DNA of 39,838 nt from DASQFQ01 sp038238015 (GTDB lineage: Bacteria > Actinomycetota > Thermoleophilia > Solirubrobacterales > Solirubrobacteraceae), in contig JBBRYA010000031.1 in the NCBI GenBank assembly GCA_038238015.1, positions 1 to 39,838 of the forward strand, written 5' to 3'. The notes under the pieces are model-generated. The model ran no database searches, was not told the DNA's origin, and saw only the letters and a list, made by a program, of their open reading frames with translations. Shown here one piece after another: positions 14,178 through 22,545 of this stretch; position 1 is the stretch's first letter, and every line of letters begins with the position of its first letter. The position numbers were made by a program, and so were the translations under genes.

Positions 14178-14198
14178 GGGTCTATGACCTCAGTCACC
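14163..14198. promoter_or_regulatory. Inverted repeat with start codon in the loop
   Basis: GGTGACTGAG (14163-14172) and CTCAGTCACC (14189-14198) are perfect reverse complements with a 16-nt spacer that contains the ATG (14177) of DHFR-like gene 3. In RNA this would put the start codon in a hairpin loop. One such repeat could arise by chance in a window of this size, so function is uncertain. Confidence 0.3.
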
Positions 14199-14221
14199 CG
14201 CGGGACTCATCGGTCTGCGCC

Positions 14222-14617
14222 TCAGCCGCCGTTGTGCGCGCCCGAGAGCGCGTGCGCGCCGTGGCCGACCTTGCTCACGGCCTCGCTGTACATCCCCATC
14301 TCCCTGCCCACGGCCTCGCCGGTCACCGCGGGCACGACGCCGAAGTTCCCGACGATGAGGCCTGCGTCGATGTTCGCGCGGCGGAACTCCTCGTCATAGA
14401 TCAGCGCAGCGCACTGCTCCTGGCTGCCGTGGACCATGAAGAACCCGCCGAGGTCCCCGCCGTGTGGATCGAGAAGGGCCATGTCCATGCTCTCGATGCG
14501 CCCGTCGGACTGCATTCGCCCGAGCAGGCCGACGAACTCGTTGAAGACCTCGACGGCCCGCTCCTCGCGACCCCGCACCGCCTCCCCGAACCCGATGAAC
14601 AACGCCCGATCGGCCAT
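14222..14617 (-). CDS. Uncharacterised protein
   Basis: The product has 131 aa from ATG 14617, which has AAGGAG 6-8 nt upstream. The sequence (ADRALFIGFGEAVRGREERA, EVFNEFVGLLGRMQSDGRIE, MALLDPHGGDLGGFFMVHG) suggests a small alpha/beta, perhaps ferredoxin-like, protein of the kind that forms dimeric barrels. I do not recognise a named family. No signal peptide or membrane helix is visible. The ribosome site decides this start over an upstream in-frame one at 14674. Confidence 0.7.
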   Translation of the reverse strand: MADRALFIGFGEAVRGREERAVEVFNEFVGLLGRMQSDGRIESMDMALLDPHGGDLGGFFMVHGSQEQCAALIYDEEFRRANIDAGLIVGNFGVVPAVTGEAVGREMGMYSEAVSKVGHGAHALSGAHNGG

Positions 14618-14690
14618 GCCGACTCCTTCCTGTCGCTGAGGCTCGAACCTCTCAGAACGGCCCGCGCCGCGCAAGCCCGAAGCGGCCGGA

Positions 14691-15179
14691 TCAGGCGCTC
14701 ACGCGCCGAAGCTCGCCCGGCTTGGCGAGACGGACCTCGCGGCGCAGGCAGGCCTCGCGGTGGCGGCGCTCCTCCTCGGCGCTCGCGTGCGACAGCTCGG
14801 GCAGGATCACCGGCTTCTCGTCCTCGCCGAGCGCCACCATCGTGAAGTAGGCCGTACAGGTGTGCTTGATCGTGGCGCTGCTCACGTCCTCTGACTCGAC
14901 CCTCACGCCCACCTCCATCGAGGTTCGCCAGGCGGCGTTGACCGTCGAGCGCAGCGTCAGCAGGTCGCCCACGTGGACCGGTGAGCGGAACTTCATCTCG
15001 TCCACCGCGGCGGTGACCACGCGGCCGCCGGCCAGCCGCGTCGCGGCGATCACGGCGGCATCGTCGCAGAGCTTCATGATCTGGCCGCCGTGAACGTTCC
15101 CCGCGACGTTGGCGTCCTGCACGCCCGTCCGGTAGGTGAGCACCGACACGGTCTGCTCGGGGCGGCGGGGCGGGGTCAT
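14691..15179 (-). CDS. Acyl-CoA thioesterase, hotdog fold
   Basis: This 162-aa YciA/BACH-type hotdog thioesterase would hydrolyse acyl-CoA to free acid and CoA in the cytosol. Visible are the family helix with its catalytic acidic/asparagine region (DANVAGNVHGGQIMKLCDDA), VDEMKFRSPVHVGDLLTLR and IKHTCTAYFTMVAL. It overlaps the alpha/beta hydrolase gene by ATGA (15176-15179), so the hydrolase is translated first and this gene second. Confidence 0.88.
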   Translation of the reverse strand: MTPPRRPEQTVSVLTYRTGVQDANVAGNVHGGQIMKLCDDAAVIAATRLAGGRVVTAAVDEMKFRSPVHVGDLLTLRSTVNAAWRTSMEVGVRVESEDVSSATIKHTCTAYFTMVALGEDEKPVILPELSHASAEEERRHREACLRREVRLAKPGELRRVSA

Positions 15180-16105
15180 GCGGGGCCGGCGGCGGCCTCG
15201 CGGTCGCTCGAACGCGCGCCCTCAAGTCCCAGGCTGCGGAGCAGGAACTCGGTCTGGTCGGCTACCGCCCGCTCGAACCATTCGCCCACGTAGATGTCGA
15301 AGTGGTAGGTCGCGTAGTGCCTGACCTCGCCGCGCGGCGCGGCTTCCGCGGCCCTGACCGCGGATCTGGGCGGGGCGAGCGTGTCGTTGTCGCAAACGCA
15401 CACCAGGAGGGGACAGGCGACCTCCGGCGCTCTGCGCACCGGGCGGTGGGTCGCGAGCCGCAGGGCGATGCGCGCGGCCACCTCGTTGCGCCAGGTCGAT
15501 CCCGGCGGCGTCATCGCCGCGAGCCCCGGGCGGGAGTCCGGCTTCGTCATGGCGGCGAGGTCACCCGGCTCGCCGACCGCGCCGATCAAGTAGGGGCGGC
15601 GATGCAGCCGGGCGCCAAGCTCGTCGCGCAACCCGGCTGCCGTGAGCCGGAGCACGTGTCTGGCACCCAGGACCGGAAGCGCCGCGAGGCCGTCCACGAA
15701 CGGACACTGCGCGATCACCGCGGCGACGCGGTGATCCTCGGCTGCGAGTCGCAGCACGTATCCGCCGCTGAACGACGTGCCGAACAGTGCGATCCGCTCG
15801 GCGTCGATGCCGTCCAGACCCCGCGCGTGCGCGATCGCCGCCCGCCAGTCCTCGAGCTGATGACCGATGTCGAGTAGCTGGCGCGGCTGCCCGTCGCTCG
15901 CGCCGAAGTGCCGGTAGTCGAACACGAGGGCGCCGAGGCCGGCATCGGCGAACCGCTCGGCATAGGCATCCAGCCGTTGCTCCCGTACCGCCGCGAACCC
16001 GTGGCCGAGCACGACGCACGGCACCTCCGCGGAGCCCTCAGGGCGATACAGCCATGCGGCACAGGACTCTCCACCCGACGCGAACGTGATCTCCGTGCGT
16101 CGCAT
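15176..16105 (-). CDS. Alpha/beta hydrolase
   Basis: The 309-aa product has the alpha/beta-hydrolase core: CVVLGHGFAAVREQRLDAYA with the oxyanion HG, LVFDYRHFGASDGQPRQL, nucleophile elbow FGTSFSGGYVL (serine of G-T-S), ICPFVDG-like QCPFVDGLAALP, the acid in CVCDNDTLAPP and the histidine in ATYHFDIYVG. The first 20 residues (RRTEITFASGGESCAAWLYR) are the usual N-terminal strand, and no signal peptide is seen. It resembles dienelactone-hydrolase and S15-like esterases; the substrate is unknown. It is coupled to the thioesterase gene, which suggests ester or thioester turnover. Confidence 0.87.
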   Translation of the reverse strand: MRRTEITFASGGESCAAWLYRPEGSAEVPCVVLGHGFAAVREQRLDAYAERFADAGLGALVFDYRHFGASDGQPRQLLDIGHQLEDWRAAIAHARGLDGIDAERIALFGTSFSGGYVLRLAAEDHRVAAVIAQCPFVDGLAALPVLGARHVLRLTAAGLRDELGARLHRRPYLIGAVGEPGDLAAMTKPDSRPGLAAMTPPGSTWRNEVAARIALRLATHRPVRRAPEVACPLLVCVCDNDTLAPPRSAVRAAEAAPRGEVRHYATYHFDIYVGEWFERAVADQTEFLLRSLGLEGARSSDREAAAGPA

Positions 16106-16123
16106 CCTCTGCCTCCGTCCGCT

Positions 16124-16435
16124 TCACTTTCCCGTCGTGCGGTGCATGGCCGCGCGGCTGTGGCCCCGGGCCTGGCCCGGACCTCCGCGCCCCCCGCCAC
16201 GCCCAGGCGTGGCGGTGCGCCGGATCATCCGGTGCAGCGCCTCGTCGTCCGGGCTCTCCTGCTCGCGCGCGGTCAGCGCCTTCGGATGCACGGTGCGGAA
16301 CACCGATCCGTGCTCGGCGTCGGTCACCACGACCTCCACCTTCACGAGGCTCGCGACGTGGACGACGATGGCGTCGAGCGCGTCGCCGCCGTCGCCGACG
16401 GTGACGAGCTGGCCTTCGTGAAAGGACTTGAGCAT
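16124..16435 (-). CDS. Uncharacterised small protein with basic tail
   Basis: The product has 103 aa from ATG 16435. The start (MLKSFHEGQLVTVGDGGDAL) and the core (VEVVVTDAEHGSVFRTVHPK) form a compact, probably beta-rich domain. The last 30 residues are rich in R, G and H and may be disordered or bind nucleic acid. The function is unknown. A TAGGCT -10 box ends 7 nt before the ATG, supporting this start and a leaderless transcript. Confidence 0.6.
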   Translation of the reverse strand: MLKSFHEGQLVTVGDGGDALDAIVVHVASLVKVEVVVTDAEHGSVFRTVHPKALTAREQESPDDEALHRMIRRTATPGRGGGRGGPGQARGHSRAAMHRTTGK

Positions 16436-16442
16436 CGGATGG

Positions 16443-16448
16443 AGCCTA
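16443..16448 (-). promoter_or_regulatory. -10 box of leaderless small gene
   Basis: TAGGCT on the reverse strand ends 7 nt before ATG 16435, with no ribosome site between them. Confidence 0.42.
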
Positions 16449-16556
16449 CGCGGTCGCGCGCTGGGCCACCCATTCGACAAGACGTCGTTCCGGTAAGCAG
16501 GCTTTCCGTATTGCGGTACGCTGCGCGCCGCCGAACACGAAAGGGAGGACGATCTG

Positions 16557-17672
16557 ATGGCAGCCATAGAGAGCCCGGAGAGCGTTGGGCTGAGGACCTT
16601 CGACGACTTCGAGGCCGCGCGCGAGACGTGGCCGCGGGGGGACAGGCTCGAGGCGATCCGCGCCGCGGGCATACAGTTCAAGCAGCGCTTCAAGGAGAGC
16701 GGCCAGATCCTGGCGCTGCGCACCTTCGATCTGGCCTCGGCTCCGTATCCGACCCGGATGGCGCTGGGCGGCGCGTCGGTGGGTCTCACCCCGTTCGTGA
16801 GCCTGCAGCCGCGGATGATGGTGATCCAGTTCGAGGGCTTCGACGGCGAGACCAAGACGCTGGTCTGGCAGCCGCTCGTGCCCGACGGCTCGCGCGCGGC
16901 GCCGTTCTACGCCCAGCTGTCTGAGCAGATGCCGAACTGGCTCGAGCGCGCCACGGTCGACTACCGCCACGAGGTCCACGAGGCCGTTCAGCTCGCGGGG
17001 CTCGAGATGGACGAGGTCGACTACGTCGCCTTCGACCACCTCCACGTGCAGGACATGCGACGGCTGCTCGGCACCACGGCGGCGGTCGACGGCCGCAGCG
17101 AGCCCTGGCCGCCGATGTTCCCCAACGGCACGTGGATCTGCCAGCGCAAGGAGCTCGACACGTTCTCCTCGATCCACCCGCTGCAGTGGGCGTGGTACGT
17201 GGAGGGCGGCATGGACAGCGCCATCGAGGACAACCTGCTCGCCCTCGACGCGGACGTGATGGTCGGCAAGGGCGTCGCGCTGGTCCGCACGCCCGGACAC
17301 ACCGATGGCAACCAGTCGCTGGTGATCAACACGCCGGAGGGGGTGTGGGTCTCCTCGGAGAACGGGGTCTGCATGGACAACTGGCAGCCCGAGCGCTCGA
17401 AGATCCCGGGGGTGAAGCGCTACGCGGAGTTCTTCAACCGCGAGGTGATCCTCAACTCCAACACGCTCGAGGACGCGAGCGAGCAGTACGACTCGATGGT
17501 GCTCGAGCGCACACTGGCCGACCGCAGCCGTCGCGACCCGCGCTGGCTGAACATCTTCCCCTCGTCGGAGATGGCGAGCCTCAAGCGCCAGTGGCCGGTG
17601 GTGCCGAGCTTCTCCCAGGGCGACCTGCGCTTCGGCGAGATCCAGGCGCCGCGGCGCGAGGCACATGTCTGA
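16557..17672 (+). CDS. MBL-fold metallohydrolase
   Basis: This 371-aa protein of metallo-beta-lactamase fold is preceded by GGGAGG before ATG 16557. The metal motif reads F-D-H161-L-H163-V-Q-D166, where most family members have H-x-H-x-D-H. A second metal residue is His248 in RTPGHTDGNQ, and Asp274 in ENGVCMDNW follows. The canonical Asp/His end of the first motif is therefore altered, which may mean one metal or an unusual site. The substrate is unknown. The stop overlaps the start of the SDR gene by 8 bp, and the TetR gene follows, so it is the first gene of a three-gene operon. Confidence 0.82.
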   Translation: MAAIESPESVGLRTFDDFEAARETWPRGDRLEAIRAAGIQFKQRFKESGQILALRTFDLASAPYPTRMALGGASVGLTPFVSLQPRMMVIQFEGFDGETKTLVWQPLVPDGSRAAPFYAQLSEQMPNWLERATVDYRHEVHEAVQLAGLEMDEVDYVAFDHLHVQDMRRLLGTTAAVDGRSEPWPPMFPNGTWICQRKELDTFSSIHPLQWAWYVEGGMDSAIEDNLLALDADVMVGKGVALVRTPGHTDGNQSLVINTPEGVWVSSENGVCMDNWQPERSKIPGVKRYAEFFNREVILNSNTLEDASEQYDSMVLERTLADRSRRDPRWLNIFPSSEMASLKRQWPVVPSFSQGDLRFGEIQAPRREAHV

Positions 17673-18639
17673 TCCCGGGGGCCGGCGGGTGTTCATCACC
17701 GGCGCGCTCGGGTTCATCGGCCGCGCGCTCGGGGCGCGCCTGCGCGACGCGGGCGCTGAGGTCCGCGGGGTGGACGTGAAGGCCGACGACGGCCTCGGCG
17801 TGGTCGCGGGCGACATCACGAGGCCGGGGCCGTGGCAGGAGCACGCTCGCGGCGCCGACCTCGTCGTGCACACGGCGGCGATCCTCAGCCTCTCCGGCGG
17901 CGACCTCTGGGACGTCAACGTGATGGGCACGCGCAACGCGCTCGACGCGGCCGTCGCCGGCGGCGCGCGGCGCTTCCTGCACCTGTCCTCGGTGCTGGCC
18001 TACTCCTACGAGTTCCCCGACGGGGTCGACGAGCGCTACCCGGTACGCACCAACGGCGCGCCCTACGTGGACACCAAGGTCGCCAGCGAGCAGGTGGTGC
18101 TGCAGGCCCATGCGAGCGGAGAGATCGAGTGCGTGCTCGTGCGGCCGGGCGACGTCTACGGCCCGGGCTCGCGGCCGTGGACCATCATGCCCGTGGAGAT
18201 GATCAAGGCCCGGCGGTTCGCGCTGCCCGCCCGCGGGCGCGGCGTGTTCAGCCCGGTCTACATCGAGACGCTCGTGGACGGGCTCGTACTCGCCGCCGAG
18301 CGGCCCGAGGCGGCGGGCGAGGTGTTCAACCTCAGCGACGGAGCCGGCGTATCGACCGGCCACTTCTTCGGCCACTACGCCCGCATGCTCGGCAGGCGCA
18401 AGCCGCCGGCGCTCCCGACGACGGCGCTGCGGCCGATCGCCTTCGCCGTCGATCGCGCGTCGCGCGCCCGCGGCGTTCCGGGCGAGACCAACACCGGGGT
18501 GGTGGCCTACCTCTCGCGCACCGGCACCTACTCCGTCGCCAAGGCGCGGCGGGTGCTGGGCTTCGAGCCGTCGGTGTCGCTCCAGGAGGGCATGGCCAGT
18601 ACGGAGGCGTGGCTGCGCGAGCAGGGCACGCTGGCGTGA
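17665..18639 (+). CDS. NAD(P)-dependent epimerase/dehydratase (extended SDR)
   Basis: The 324-aa product has the Rossmann loop G-A-L-G-F-I-G (VFITGALGFIGRALGARL), the active-site Y-V-D-T-K (YxxxK) and VLVRPGDVYGPGSRPWTIMP. These place it with 3-beta-HSD-like and epimerase extended SDRs. It starts at ATG 17665 inside the MBL gene and ends overlapping the TetR gene by GTGA. A pathway of oxidation plus hydrolysis of one compound is likely for the operon, but the compound cannot be named. Confidence 0.88.
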   Translation: MSDPGGRRVFITGALGFIGRALGARLRDAGAEVRGVDVKADDGLGVVAGDITRPGPWQEHARGADLVVHTAAILSLSGGDLWDVNVMGTRNALDAAVAGGARRFLHLSSVLAYSYEFPDGVDERYPVRTNGAPYVDTKVASEQVVLQAHASGEIECVLVRPGDVYGPGSRPWTIMPVEMIKARRFALPARGRGVFSPVYIETLVDGLVLAAERPEAAGEVFNLSDGAGVSTGHFFGHYARMLGRRKPPALPTTALRPIAFAVDRASRARGVPGETNTGVVAYLSRTGTYSVAKARRVLGFEPSVSLQEGMASTEAWLREQGTLA

Positions 18640-19268
18640 ATCACGAGGGCCGGCGCTACGGGGGGCTCGCCGCGCACGAGCGACGTGAAACTCGCCGCCG
18701 GCGGCTCCTCGACGCGGCGCTCGAGGTCTTCGGCACCGCCGGCTACGCGAGCAGCTCGATCGAGGGGCTCTGCGCACGGGCCGGCGTGAGCCCCCGCCAC
18801 TTCTACGAGCACTTCACGAGCCGTGAGGAGCTGCTCGTGGCGCTCTACGACGAGCTCATGGGCGACGTGATGGCGCACGTGCTCGCGGCCGGCGAGGGGC
18901 AGCCGCTCGATGTGGAGTCGCGGGCTCGCGCCGGCCTCACGGCCTTCATCGAGGCGATGCTCTCCGACGAGCGCAAGGCGCGCGTGCAGCTGGTGGAGGT
19001 GGTCGGGGTGAGCGAGCGCCTCGAGCAGCACCGGCGCGGGGTGCTGCGCGCGTTCTCGGCGAGGATCGAGAGCGACACTCGTGAGCTGATCGCCGCCGGC
19101 GCGATCCCGGACGCCGGTGACCCGCAGCTGTCCTCGATCCTCCTTGTCGGGGCCACCAACGAGCTGTTGGTGGACTGGGTGTACCGCAAGGACCGGCCGA
19201 GCGTCGGCGCTGTGATCGCCGAAACCGTCCGCCTGTTCCGTGCGGCGGCAGCCGGCCCGCCCGCCTGA
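18636..19268 (+). CDS. TetR family transcriptional regulator
   Basis: The product has 210 aa from GTG 18636, which overlaps the SDR stop. The N-terminal TetR helix-turn-helix is clear: RRRRLLDAALEVFGTAGYAS, then SIEGLCARAGVSPRHFYEHF and TSREELLVALYDEL. The C-terminal 130 residues form the ligand-binding domain. As the last gene of the operon, it probably represses the operon and is released by the pathway's substrate. I see no obvious TetR operator between 16436 and 16556. Confidence 0.92.
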   Translation: MNHEGRRYGGLAAHERRETRRRRLLDAALEVFGTAGYASSSIEGLCARAGVSPRHFYEHFTSREELLVALYDELMGDVMAHVLAAGEGQPLDVESRARAGLTAFIEAMLSDERKARVQLVEVVGVSERLEQHRRGVLRAFSARIESDTRELIAAGAIPDAGDPQLSSILLVGATNELLVDWVYRKDRPSVGAVIAETVRLFRAAAAGPPA

Positions 19269-19280
19269 CGCAGGCCTCGC

Positions 19281-20177
19281 CTACCGGCCCACGGCGTTCG
19301 AGCCGCCCGGCGCCGGCGCCTGTGACGCGGCCGCCCTCGGATCGAGGTCGGCGAGCGTCAGCGGATGCGCGGGCGGGGTGTCGAGGACCGTGGTCGCGTG
19401 TACCTCGAGGCTCGCGTCGACGTGGACGAGCTGTCCGGATTCGATCGGCCGCCAGCCGGGATCCTCGTCCATGCGCTCGCTGGCCACCACCACGGCGGGC
19501 GTCGCGGCCATGGTCCCGGAGCGCACGCGGATGCTGCCCGCGGCGCTCGCCTGCTCGAGGTGCCGTGCTCCGCCGTGGCCGCCGGCCCGGCGCTCGAGCA
19601 GGAACAGCTCGTGCGTATCTGGATAGCGCAGCGCCCACAGGTCGGTCGCGGTCGCCAGGACCACGTTGAGCGCGTAGACCGGCAGCTCCCGCGCGATCCA
19701 GCGGGCGGCGCTCGCGATGCCCGCGCCCACGTCGCCTCCGGCGGCGGCCGCCTCGCGCGTGACGAGCGCGAAGAAGCGCTCGGAGTCGGTGTCGCCCAGC
19801 ACGCGCCTGCGGTCCTCGCCGAGCCGCTGCTCGAGACGGTCGAGCCCGCCGATGACGCCGTTGTGCGCGAACAGCCTGCCCTCCTGCTCGAAGGGGTGCG
19901 TGTTGCGGGTCTCCAGCCCGCCGGTCGACGCGAAGCGGATGTGCGCGACGAACGTCCTCGACCTGCACTCCCGCGCCTCCTCGGCGAACGCCCGGTCCGC
20001 GTAGGCCGCGAGCGGGTGCTTGTCGACGTGCGGGACGTCGCGGGCGTCGAACCAGCCCAGCCCGGTCCCGTCGGGCTCGCGGCGGCTCTGGACGGCGAGG
20101 CTGTCGGGCGCCTCGAGCAGCCAGAACGTCGCGGCGGCAGGCTGGGCTCCGGCGGTCATCCCGAACAGGCGGCACAT
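19281..20177 (-). CDS. Class II glutamine amidotransferase
   Basis: This 298-aa Ntn-type amidotransferase domain has no synthase partner. M-C2-R-L-F-G puts the catalytic cysteine at position 2 after Met removal. LGWFDARDVPHVDKHPLAAY, FVAHIRFASTGGLETRNTHP and RLFAHNGVIGGLDRLEQRLG are typical of the YafJ/EgtC-like stand-alone group. It would release ammonia from glutamine or cleave a gamma-glutamyl amide. The ATG at 20177 lies 48 bp from the divergent gad ATG. Confidence 0.9.
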   Translation of the reverse strand: MCRLFGMTAGAQPAAATFWLLEAPDSLAVQSRREPDGTGLGWFDARDVPHVDKHPLAAYADRAFAEEARECRSRTFVAHIRFASTGGLETRNTHPFEQEGRLFAHNGVIGGLDRLEQRLGEDRRRVLGDTDSERFFALVTREAAAAGGDVGAGIASAARWIARELPVYALNVVLATATDLWALRYPDTHELFLLERRAGGHGGARHLEQASAAGSIRVRSGTMAATPAVVVASERMDEDPGWRPIESGQLVHVDASLEVHATTVLDTPPAHPLTLADLDPRAAASQAPAPGGSNAVGR

Positions 20178-20225
20178 CGGCCTGACAGCATCCCAGCCCG
20201 CGCCGCGACCGACCCGGGAGACCAC

Positions 20226-21614
20226 ATGCCGCTGCACCAGCACCAGCCACGCGAGGACGAGCTCGAGTTCCGGCCGCAGTTCAGCCGGACAGGTGAGACC
20301 TCCTCGGTGCCGCGGCTGCGGCTGCCCGACCAAGGGTTGGAGCCCGACACGGCCTACCAGCTCGTGCACGACGAGCTGATGCTCGACGGCAACGCGCGCC
20401 TGAACCTCGCGACCTTCGTGACGACCTGGATGGAGCCACAGGCGCGGCTGCTCATGGAGGAGTGCCTGGACAAGAACATGATCGACAAGGACGAGTATCC
20501 GCAGACCGCCGAGCTCGAGCTGCGCTGCGTGAACATGCTCGCCTCGCTGTGGGGGGCGACGGGGGCCGAGGCGGCGACGGGCTGCTCGACGACCGGGTCG
20601 AGCGAGGCGTGCATGCTCGGGGGCATGGCCCTGAAGTGGCGCTGGCGCGAGCGCCGCCGCGCCGCCGTCAAGCCCGCCGACCGCCCGAACCTCGTCATGG
20701 GCGCCAACGTCCAGGTGTGCTGGGAGAAGTTCTGCCGCTACTGGGAGGTCGAGCCGCGCTGCGTCCCGGTCAGCGCCGAGGCGCCGCACCTCACGGCCGA
20801 GGCCGCCGCGCGTCACTGCGACGAGAACACGATCGGCGTCGTGGCGATCCTCGGGTCGACGTTCGACGGCAGCTACGAGCCGGTGGCGGAGATCGCGGCC
20901 GCGCTCGACGCGCTGCAGGCGGAGACCGGCGTCGACGTGCCGATCCACGTCGACGCTGCCTCGGGCGGCTTCATCGCCCCCTTCCTCGACCCCGACCTCG
21001 AGTGGGGCTTCGAGCTCTCGCGCGTGCAGTCGATCAACGCGTCGGGGCACAAGTACGGGCTCGTCTATCCCGGCGTCGGCTGGGTCGTCTGGCGCGACGC
21101 AGAGGCGCTGCCGAACGAGCTGATCTTCAACGTCGACTACCTCGGCGGGCAGATGCCGACGTTCGCGCTGAACTTCTCCCGGCCCGGCGCGCAGGTCGCC
21201 GCCCAGTACTACACGCTGATCCGGCTCGGCCGCGACGGCTACACCGAGGTCCAGCAGGCCTCGCGCGACACCGCTCGCTGGCTCTCCGCGGAGATCGCCG
21301 CCCTCGGGCCCTACACGCTGCTCTCCGACGGCGGCGAGCTGCCCGTGTTCGCGTTCCGCCTCGACGACGAGGCGCGCGACTTCAGCGTCTACGACGTCTC
21401 CGAGCTGCTGCGCACCCGCGGCTGGATCGTCCCCGCCTACCCAATGCCGCCGGCCATCGAGGACATGGCGGTCCTGCGCGTGTGCGTGCGCAACGGCTTC
21501 TCGCGCGACCTCGCCAGCATGCTCGTCGAGGACCTCAGGCGCACGACCGAGCGGCTCCAGTCGCGCGGCAGCAGGAGCGTCCCGGACGACAAGCGCGCGT
21601 CCTTCCATCACTGA
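20226..21614 (+). CDS. gad: Glutamate decarboxylase
   Basis: This 462-aa PLP enzyme converts glutamate to GABA and CO2. H241-V-D243-A-A-S-G-G and S-G-H-K276-Y-G match E. coli GadB in sequence and residue number: Lys276 is the PLP lysine and Asp243 contacts the cofactor. Also visible are TGCSTTGSSEACMLGGMALK (cofactor-binding) and EKFCRYWEVEPRCVP. GGGAG stands 6 nt before ATG 20226. No glutamate/GABA antiporter is nearby. It is transcribed away from the amidotransferase gene. Confidence 0.95.
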   Translation: MPLHQHQPREDELEFRPQFSRTGETSSVPRLRLPDQGLEPDTAYQLVHDELMLDGNARLNLATFVTTWMEPQARLLMEECLDKNMIDKDEYPQTAELELRCVNMLASLWGATGAEAATGCSTTGSSEACMLGGMALKWRWRERRRAAVKPADRPNLVMGANVQVCWEKFCRYWEVEPRCVPVSAEAPHLTAEAAARHCDENTIGVVAILGSTFDGSYEPVAEIAAALDALQAETGVDVPIHVDAASGGFIAPFLDPDLEWGFELSRVQSINASGHKYGLVYPGVGWVVWRDAEALPNELIFNVDYLGGQMPTFALNFSRPGAQVAAQYYTLIRLGRDGYTEVQQASRDTARWLSAEIAALGPYTLLSDGGELPVFAFRLDDEARDFSVYDVSELLRTRGWIVPAYPMPPAIEDMAVLRVCVRNGFSRDLASMLVEDLRRTTERLQSRGSRSVPDDKRASFHH

Positions 21615-21624
21615 GCGCGCGGTG

Positions 21625-22545
21625 TCAGGAACGGCCCGCGAGCAGTGCGCGCAGGTCGCCCACGCGGCCGAGGTGCCCGAGCTTGTCCGGGTTGACGATC
21701 GAGCACACCGTCTGCACGTGCCCATCGGCGATGTCGAGCGCCATGACGCTGACCAGCCCGTCTCCGGGGTCGAGCAGGAGAGCGCCCGGCTGGCCGTTGA
21801 CCTCGACCTCGCGAATCGACGTTCCGCCGATCCGAGCCCCCTGGCGCCCCCACGCCAGCAGCGTGCGCGCCACACGGGGGCGGCCGCGCAAGGAGCGCGC
21901 AAGCGCGGGGACCTTCCCGCCGCCGTCCCCGTGCAGCACGACGTCGCGGGCGAGCAGCGCCTCGAGCGCTGCGAGATCGCCGTCCCGGGCAGCCGCGAAG
22001 AAGCGCCGCCCGAGCGCCTCGCGCTGTTCGCGCGACACCTCGAAGCGCGGCCGGCCCTGCTCGACCTGCCGGCGCGCCCGCACCGCGAGCTGGCGAACGT
22101 TAGCCTCGGTCTTGCCGACGATCTCGGCGATTGTGTCGTAGCCGTAGTCGAACACGTCGCGCAGCAGCAGGACGGCGCGCTGCTCGGGTGAGAGGCTCTC
22201 GAGCAGGACGAGGAAGGCGAGCGACAGCGAGTCGGCCATCTCCGCCTGGCGGGCGGGATCGTCACTCGGATCGGTGAGGAGCGGCTCGGGCAGCCACTCG
22301 CCGACATAGCTCTCGCGCCGCACCCGCGCCGAGCGCAGGTGGTCGATCGCCAGGCGCGTCGCGATCGTCGCCACGTAGGCGCGCGGGGACTCGATGCGCT
22401 GGCCGGCCTCGAGCGCGCCGTGGACCCGCAGCAGCGACTCCTGCACGACGTCGTCTGCCTCCGCGACGCTCCCGAGCATCCGGTAGGCGATCGCGAAGGC
22501 CGCCGGGCGGAGCTGGTCGAGTAGGCGCTCTCGCGCCGCGCTCAT
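21625..22545 (-). CDS. ECF41-family sigma factor with SnoaL-like C-domain
   Basis: The 306-aa product has sigma region 2 (AYRMLGSVAEADDVVQESLL), region 4 (LESLSPEQRAVLLLRDVF, TIAEIVGKTEANVRQLAVRA) and a C-terminal SnoaL-like extension. All three signatures of ECF41 are present: W-L-P-E-P between regions 2 and 4, D-G-G-G-K in the extension, and N-P-D-K-L near the end. In ECF41 proteins the extension regulates the sigma factor's own activity. The ATG (22545) overlaps the TGA of the epimerase gene, which is transcribed first. Confidence 0.93.
   Translation of the reverse strand: MSAARERLLDQLRPAAFAIAYRMLGSVAEADDVVQESLLRVHGALEAGQRIESPRAYVATIATRLAIDHLRSARVRRESYVGEWLPEPLLTDPSDDPARQAEMADSLSLAFLVLLESLSPEQRAVLLLRDVFDYGYDTIAEIVGKTEANVRQLAVRARRQVEQGRPRFEVSREQREALGRRFFAAARDGDLAALEALLARDVVLHGDGGGKVPALARSLRGRPRVARTLLAWGRQGARIGGTSIREVEVNGQPGALLLDPGDGLVSVMALDIADGHVQTVCSIVNPDKLGHLGRVGDLRALLAGRS

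Noticed and set aside
19281..22307. 1008-aa reverse frame linking the amidotransferase with sequence opposite gad
   Set aside because: Only residues from MCRLFG onward fit a family. The upstream part covers the gad gene in antisense.
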